This document shows, piece by piece, positions 61,174 through 64,000 of a DNA stretch of 64,000 nucleotides. The stretch's first letter is position 1. Every line of letters begins with the position of its first letter. Where the stretch lies: positions 62,001 to 126,000 of the forward strand of contig DASPIR010000026.1 of assembly GCA_035628995.1 (NCBI GenBank). Direction: 5' to 3'. This stretch comes from Clostridia bacterium (lineage in GTDB: Bacteria > Bacillota > Clostridia > Lutisporales > Lutisporaceae). The position numbers were made by a program, and so were the translations under genes. The notes under the pieces are model-generated. The model did not search any database and was not told the DNA's origin. It worked only from the letters and a program-made list of their open reading frames with translations.

Positions 61174-61917
61174 ATGAACAGTAAAAAGAAAAAGGACTTC
61201 CGTGAGGAGGATCTATACAAACCAATATATGAATACCTAAGCGGCTTGGGGTATAAAGTCCGCAGCGAGGTCAGCCACTGCGACATAGCTGCAGTAAAAG
61301 GTGAAGAGCTTCTTGTAGTTGAGATGAAAAAAAGCCTGAATCTCGATGTGATCCTGCAGGCTACTTTAAGGCAAAAGCTCGCGGACATGGTGTATGTGGC
61401 TGTGCCAAAACCGGGCAGGGAGCTTTTCTCTAAAAGATGGAATAACCTCAGCTATTTGCTTAAGAGGCTGCAGCTTGGTCTCATGGTTGTGTCCCTCAAA
61501 GAAGATTATTCCTGTGTCGAGGTTGTGTTTGAGCCTGCGGTATTTGATGTGATCAAGAACAAGAAGCAGAGCAAGAAGAAAAGGCAGAATCTCATAAAGG
61601 AATTTGATGCCAGGTATGGGGATTTCAACACCGGAGGCAGTACGGGAAAAAAGCTTATGACCGCTTATAAGGAAATGGCTATACATACAGCCTGCTGTCT
61701 GATGAAATACGGCCCCTTAAGTCCAAAGACCTTGAGGAAGCTTGGCACTGATGAAAAGAAGACCACAGCTATTCTTAGAGATAATCATTATGGATGGTTT
61801 GAACATAAAGCCAGAGGTCTGTATGACATTAATGAAAACGGATGTCTGACAGTCGAGGGATATACAGAATTATATAAATATTATATGGGTTTGATAGAAG
61901 AGAAAAAGCCGGAGTGA
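61174..61917 (+). CDS. DUF2161-family PD-(D/E)XK-type protein
   Basis: A 247-residue cytosolic protein. The N-terminal half has a nuclease-like core HCDIAAVKGEELLVVEMKKS, where Asp and ExK match PD-(D/E)XK; the C-terminal half is helical with a possible winged helix. The function is unknown, annotated as putative phosphodiesterase. GTG 61159 and ATG 61174 are both possible; the choice is uncertain. It follows lysO by 16 nt. Confidence 0.72.
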   Translation: MNSKKKKDFREEDLYKPIYEYLSGLGYKVRSEVSHCDIAAVKGEELLVVEMKKSLNLDVILQATLRQKLADMVYVAVPKPGRELFSKRWNNLSYLLKRLQLGLMVVSLKEDYSCVEVVFEPAVFDVIKNKKQSKKKRQNLIKEFDARYGDFNTGGSTGKKLMTAYKEMAIHTACCLMKYGPLSPKTLRKLGTDEKKTTAILRDNHYGWFEHKARGLYDINENGCLTVEGYTELYKYYMGLIEEKKPE

Positions 61918-61962
61918 GGAGTTGAGAACATAGATCTCATAACCTCTTCCGGTTTTCGTTTT
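61907..61962 (+). terminator. Terminator after the DUF2161 gene
   Basis: AGCCGGA near 61908 pairs with TCCGGTT at 61948, and GAGTTGAGA with TCTCATAAC inside it. TTTTCGTTTT follows. The stem includes the stop codon. Confidence 0.82.
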
Positions 61963-62045
61963 ATTACTATTTACTTGAGTGAAAAAGTAATGTATACTAT
62001 ATATTAGTACCAGGTAATAATACCAGAATATAAGGAGGAGATTTT

Positions 62046-62570
62046 ATGGATTTACAACAACTCTTTAAAATACAGGAGATAATGGAAAACAATATAAGGG
62101 AGAATTCAAAGATAGATGAGGACGTGCTCGGAAAAGAGAATATTTTTGATCTGAGGTTCCTCGCATTACAGGTAAAGTTGGGAGAAATCGCAAACCTGAC
62201 AAAATGCTATAAATATACAAAAGCTAAAGAGGATATCCCTAAGGAAAGGCTCATGTTCAGGTTTATAGAAGCATTGAAATATCTGCTCTCTATAGGCAAT
62301 ATGCATGACTTCAATATTATAAATCTTGAAACAGTGAACTCCACATCCCATGAAGAGAGCCTGATAAAATTATTCAGCTTCATTTATGACGAGATAGCTG
62401 ATCTTAAGGACGCAGTGCGCAGGGACAACTATGTGGATTCTGTAAACAGCTACATAAGATTGTTTGCAAGATTCATGAATCTGGGCAGGCTGCTTGGACT
62501 CACCTTTGAAGAGGTGTATGACTTTTATATGAAGCTGGGACCGGTGAATTTGCTTACTAAAGTCGAATAG
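62046..62570 (+). CDS. dUTPase-like protein of the MazG superfamily, possibly inactive
   Basis: A 174-residue cytosolic protein with the fold and motif order of dimeric dUTPases (DLQQLFKIQEIMENNIREN, FLALQVKLGEIANLTKCYKY, EALKYLLSIGN). In active members two helices carry ExxE and ExxD ligands. Here these positions read K44-x-x-E47 and R72-x-x-E75, so half of the magnesium ligands are lost. It may be a house-cleaning or sensing paralogue. ATG 62046 follows AAGGAGGAG. Confidence 0.7.
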   Translation: MDLQQLFKIQEIMENNIRENSKIDEDVLGKENIFDLRFLALQVKLGEIANLTKCYKYTKAKEDIPKERLMFRFIEALKYLLSIGNMHDFNIINLETVNSTSHEESLIKLFSFIYDEIADLKDAVRRDNYVDSVNSYIRLFARFMNLGRLLGLTFEEVYDFYMKLGPVNLLTKVE

Positions 62571-62580
62571 CAAAACCTTT

Positions 62581-62615
62581 AAAAACATCAATAAGAAATT
62601 ATTGGTGTTTTTTTT
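62581..62615 (+). terminator. Terminator after the dUTPase-like gene
   Basis: AAACACCAATAA-type stem: AACATCAATAA pairs with TTATTGGTGTT with one mismatch, followed by T8. Confidence 0.88.
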
Positions 62616-62676
62616 GCCATCATGGTAAATTATGGCTTGAAGTGTACTGGAGTTAATGTTATTATAAATATAAAAA

Positions 62677-62689
62677 TTGGTATATACAA
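62677..62689 (+). promoter_or_regulatory. Possible GntR/NagR operator
   Basis: TTGGTATATACAA is a 13-bp near-palindrome upstream of the GntR gene. NagR/YvoA-type operators are built around TGGTNTANACCA, which it resembles. Binding is inferred, not shown. Confidence 0.5.
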
Positions 62690-62741
62690 CATGACAACAT
62701 ATTGATATAGTACATGGGCAAAAAAATGTTCAGGAGGAATT

Positions 62742-63473
62742 ATGAAAAAAGTAAATAAGAATTCACCGCTGCCGCTTTATTACCAGCTAAAGGACATAAT
62801 TTGTGATCTGATTGAAAATGAAGAACTCAAGCCTAATGATCCCATACCCCCGGAGAGAGAGCTTTGTGAGTATCATGGGGTAAGCAGGATGACTGTTAAT
62901 AAGGCTATTACCAACCTTGTCAATGAGGGCTTGCTGTACAGAGAGCAGGGAAAGGGAACCTTTGTAGCAAAACCAAAAGAGGGTTACCAGCTCTCAAAAT
63001 TATTGAGCTTTACTGAAGATATGAAAGCAAAGGGTCTTCAGGTTGATACACGGATAATCTCCTTTCATAAAAAATCAGCTACAAAGAAAATACAAAAGGT
63101 ACTGAATCTACTGGAAAAAGAAGAAGTATTTGAGATAAAAAGACTGAGACTGATCGCCGGTGAACCCTACGCAATTGAAACTGCGTACCTACCTGTCAGC
63201 CTTTGTGAAGATTTAACTATGGAAAAGCTAGACAAAAAATCCCTTTATGATATTTTACTCAGCGAATACGGGCTCAAGATGGATTATGCGCATCAAACCA
63301 TAGAAGCGGTAATCCTCGATGAATATGAAAGTGAGATTCTGCAGGTACAGGAAAAATCTATTGCACTGATGTTTTCGAGGAAGACTTATCTGGAGGGCGA
63401 TAGACCGATGGAGCTTACAAAAGCAGTATATAGAGGAGACAAGTATAAGTTCGAGGTTGTACTAAGGCGCTAA
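62742..63473 (+). CDS. GntR/HutC-family regulator, NagR-like
   Basis: A 243-residue regulator. The GntR winged helix is at residues 5-75 (PLYYQLKDIICDLIENEELK and YHGVSRMTVNKAITNLVNEG). The UTRA ligand domain follows (about 95-240). NagR/YvoA members repress N-acetylglucosamine genes and respond to glucosamine-6-phosphate. The neighbouring NagE-type permease supports that role. CAGGAGG precedes ATG 62742. Confidence 0.9.
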   Translation: MKKVNKNSPLPLYYQLKDIICDLIENEELKPNDPIPPERELCEYHGVSRMTVNKAITNLVNEGLLYREQGKGTFVAKPKEGYQLSKLLSFTEDMKAKGLQVDTRIISFHKKSATKKIQKVLNLLEKEEVFEIKRLRLIAGEPYAIETAYLPVSLCEDLTMEKLDKKSLYDILLSEYGLKMDYAHQTIEAVILDEYESEILQVQEKSIALMFSRKTYLEGDRPMELTKAVYRGDKYKFEVVLRR

Positions 63474-63500
63474 CAGTTGTGTATAAAACACAATTGTTAA
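63471..63500. repeat. Inverted repeat between gntR and the PTS gene
   Basis: TAACAGTTGTGT (63471-63482) pairs with ACACAATTGTTA (63488-63499) at 11 of 12 positions. It overlaps the gntR stop codon. It may be an operator or hairpin of the PTS gene. Confidence 0.65.
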
Positions 63501-63523
63501 GATAAAAAGGGGGTTAGCTTTAT

Positions 63524-64000
63524 ATGAAAATCAAGTTCAGTCAATTACAAAAGCTGGGAAAAGCCATGATGCTTCCTGTAGCAGTGTTGCCAGCAGCAGC
63601 GCTATTGCTGAGGTTTGGACAGCCGGATCTATTAAACATTCCATTCATGGCGAAGGCTGGCGGGGCTATCTTTGACAACCTGGCACTGATCTTTGCAATA
63701 GGTATTGCAGTTGGTTTCTCCCATGATAACGCCGGAGCAGCGGGCTTGTCAGGTGCAGTGGGATATCTTGTGCTTACCAATGGATTAAAGGCTATTAATC
63801 CGGATTTGAACATGAGTGTTCTGGCAGGTATTATCTCAGGTCTGGTTGCAGGTGGACTTTATAATAAATACTATAATATCAAGCTGCCGGAGTTTCTCGG
63901 TTTCTTTGGAGGAAGAAGGTTTGTGCCCATAGTTACTTCCGCTGCTATGATGGTTTTAGCAGGCATTTTCGGACTAATATGGGCACCGATACAGAATGGT
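63524..64000 (+). CDS. nagE: PTS permease EIIC, N-acetylglucosamine type (NagE), 5' part
   Basis: The first 159 codons of a phosphotransferase-system sugar permease; it runs off the window end. The reading is open from ATG 63524 after AAAAGGGGG. MKIKFSQLQKLGKAMMLPVA then VLPAAALLLRFG is the start of the glucose/GlcNAc EIIC family, followed by FAIGIAVGFSHDNAGAAGLS. A GlcNAc substrate is preferred over glucose because a NagR-like regulator stands directly upstream. The EIIB and EIIA domains are outside the window. Confidence 0.9.
   Translation, partial: MKIKFSQLQKLGKAMMLPVAVLPAAALLLRFGQPDLLNIPFMAKAGGAIFDNLALIFAIGIAVGFSHDNAGAAGLSGAVGYLVLTNGLKAINPDLNMSVLAGIISGLVAGGLYNKYYNIKLPEFLGFFGGRRFVPIVTSAAMMVLAGIFGLIWAPIQNG

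Overview
This window looks like chromosomal DNA of a low-GC, Gram-positive, endospore-forming anaerobe of the class Clostridia. The support is AT-rich codon use, strong GGAGG-type ribosome sites, many short hairpin-plus-T terminators, a YaaH/SleL-type spore-cortex glycosidase, an AbrB/SpoVT-like regulator, a flavodiiron protein and LysM-rich envelope proteins. I cannot name the genus. I saw no rRNA, tRNA, CRISPR array, prophage or intact insertion sequence.

Layout. 1-5.3 kb: the end of an FtsH-type protease, membrane proteins, a LysM D,D-carboxypeptidase and a double GNAT protein. 5.3-17.2 kb: a sugar locus with a ROK regulator, D-lyxose isomerase, a PfkB sugar kinase, a YesN/YesM two-component system, a degenerate ABC ATPase and a complete RbsA/RbsC/RbsB-type importer. 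17.3-28.7 kb: a DUF4474 protein, then an eleven-gene complex I operon (nuoABCDHIJKLMN) that lacks nuoEFG. 28.7-36.2 kb: small accessory genes, a LemA/TPM pair, a DMT transporter, and a TetR-controlled flavodoxin/FMN-binding operon with a readable promoter-operator. 36.2-40.6 kb: a CstA-family transporter next to a LytS/LytTR pair, an arrangement like BtsT/BtsSR. 40.7-46.2 kb: a lipoprotein, a PadR/HAAS pair, a PAS-GGDEF-HD-GYP protein, and a TipA/Mta-type MerR regulator behind a structured leader. 46.3-49.1 kb: a secreted coiled-coil protein with FtsE and FtsX. 49.2-52.4 kb: YbjQ, flavodiiron protein, a lipoprotein and MscL. 52.5-56.7 kb: a TPP-riboswitch-controlled thiamine salvage operon. 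56.9-60.2 kb: AbrB-like and spore or wall hydrolases. 60.3-64 kb: a two-gene LysO exporter, a DUF2161 nuclease-fold protein, a dUTPase-like protein, and a GntR regulator with the start of a NagE-type PTS permease.

How genes work together. The sugar locus reads as one unit: the importer brings in a sugar, the isomerase converts D-lyxose to D-xylulose or D-mannose to D-fructose, and the kinase phosphorylates the ketose. The most novel part is the 467-residue RbsA-like protein between the sensor kinase and the real RbsA, in which all nucleotide-binding motifs have decayed; it may link importer state to the sensor. The complex I lacks its NADH-oxidising arm and carries Leu where NuoM normally has its central channel lysine. 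The thiamine operon salvages thiazole (ThiW, ThiM) and pyrimidine (CytX, ThiD) and joins them with ThiE. The TipA-like gene combines a 19-bp-spacer MerR promoter, a possible 20-codon leader peptide, a possible terminator before the ribosome site, and an internal start that would yield a 141-residue ligand-binding domain.
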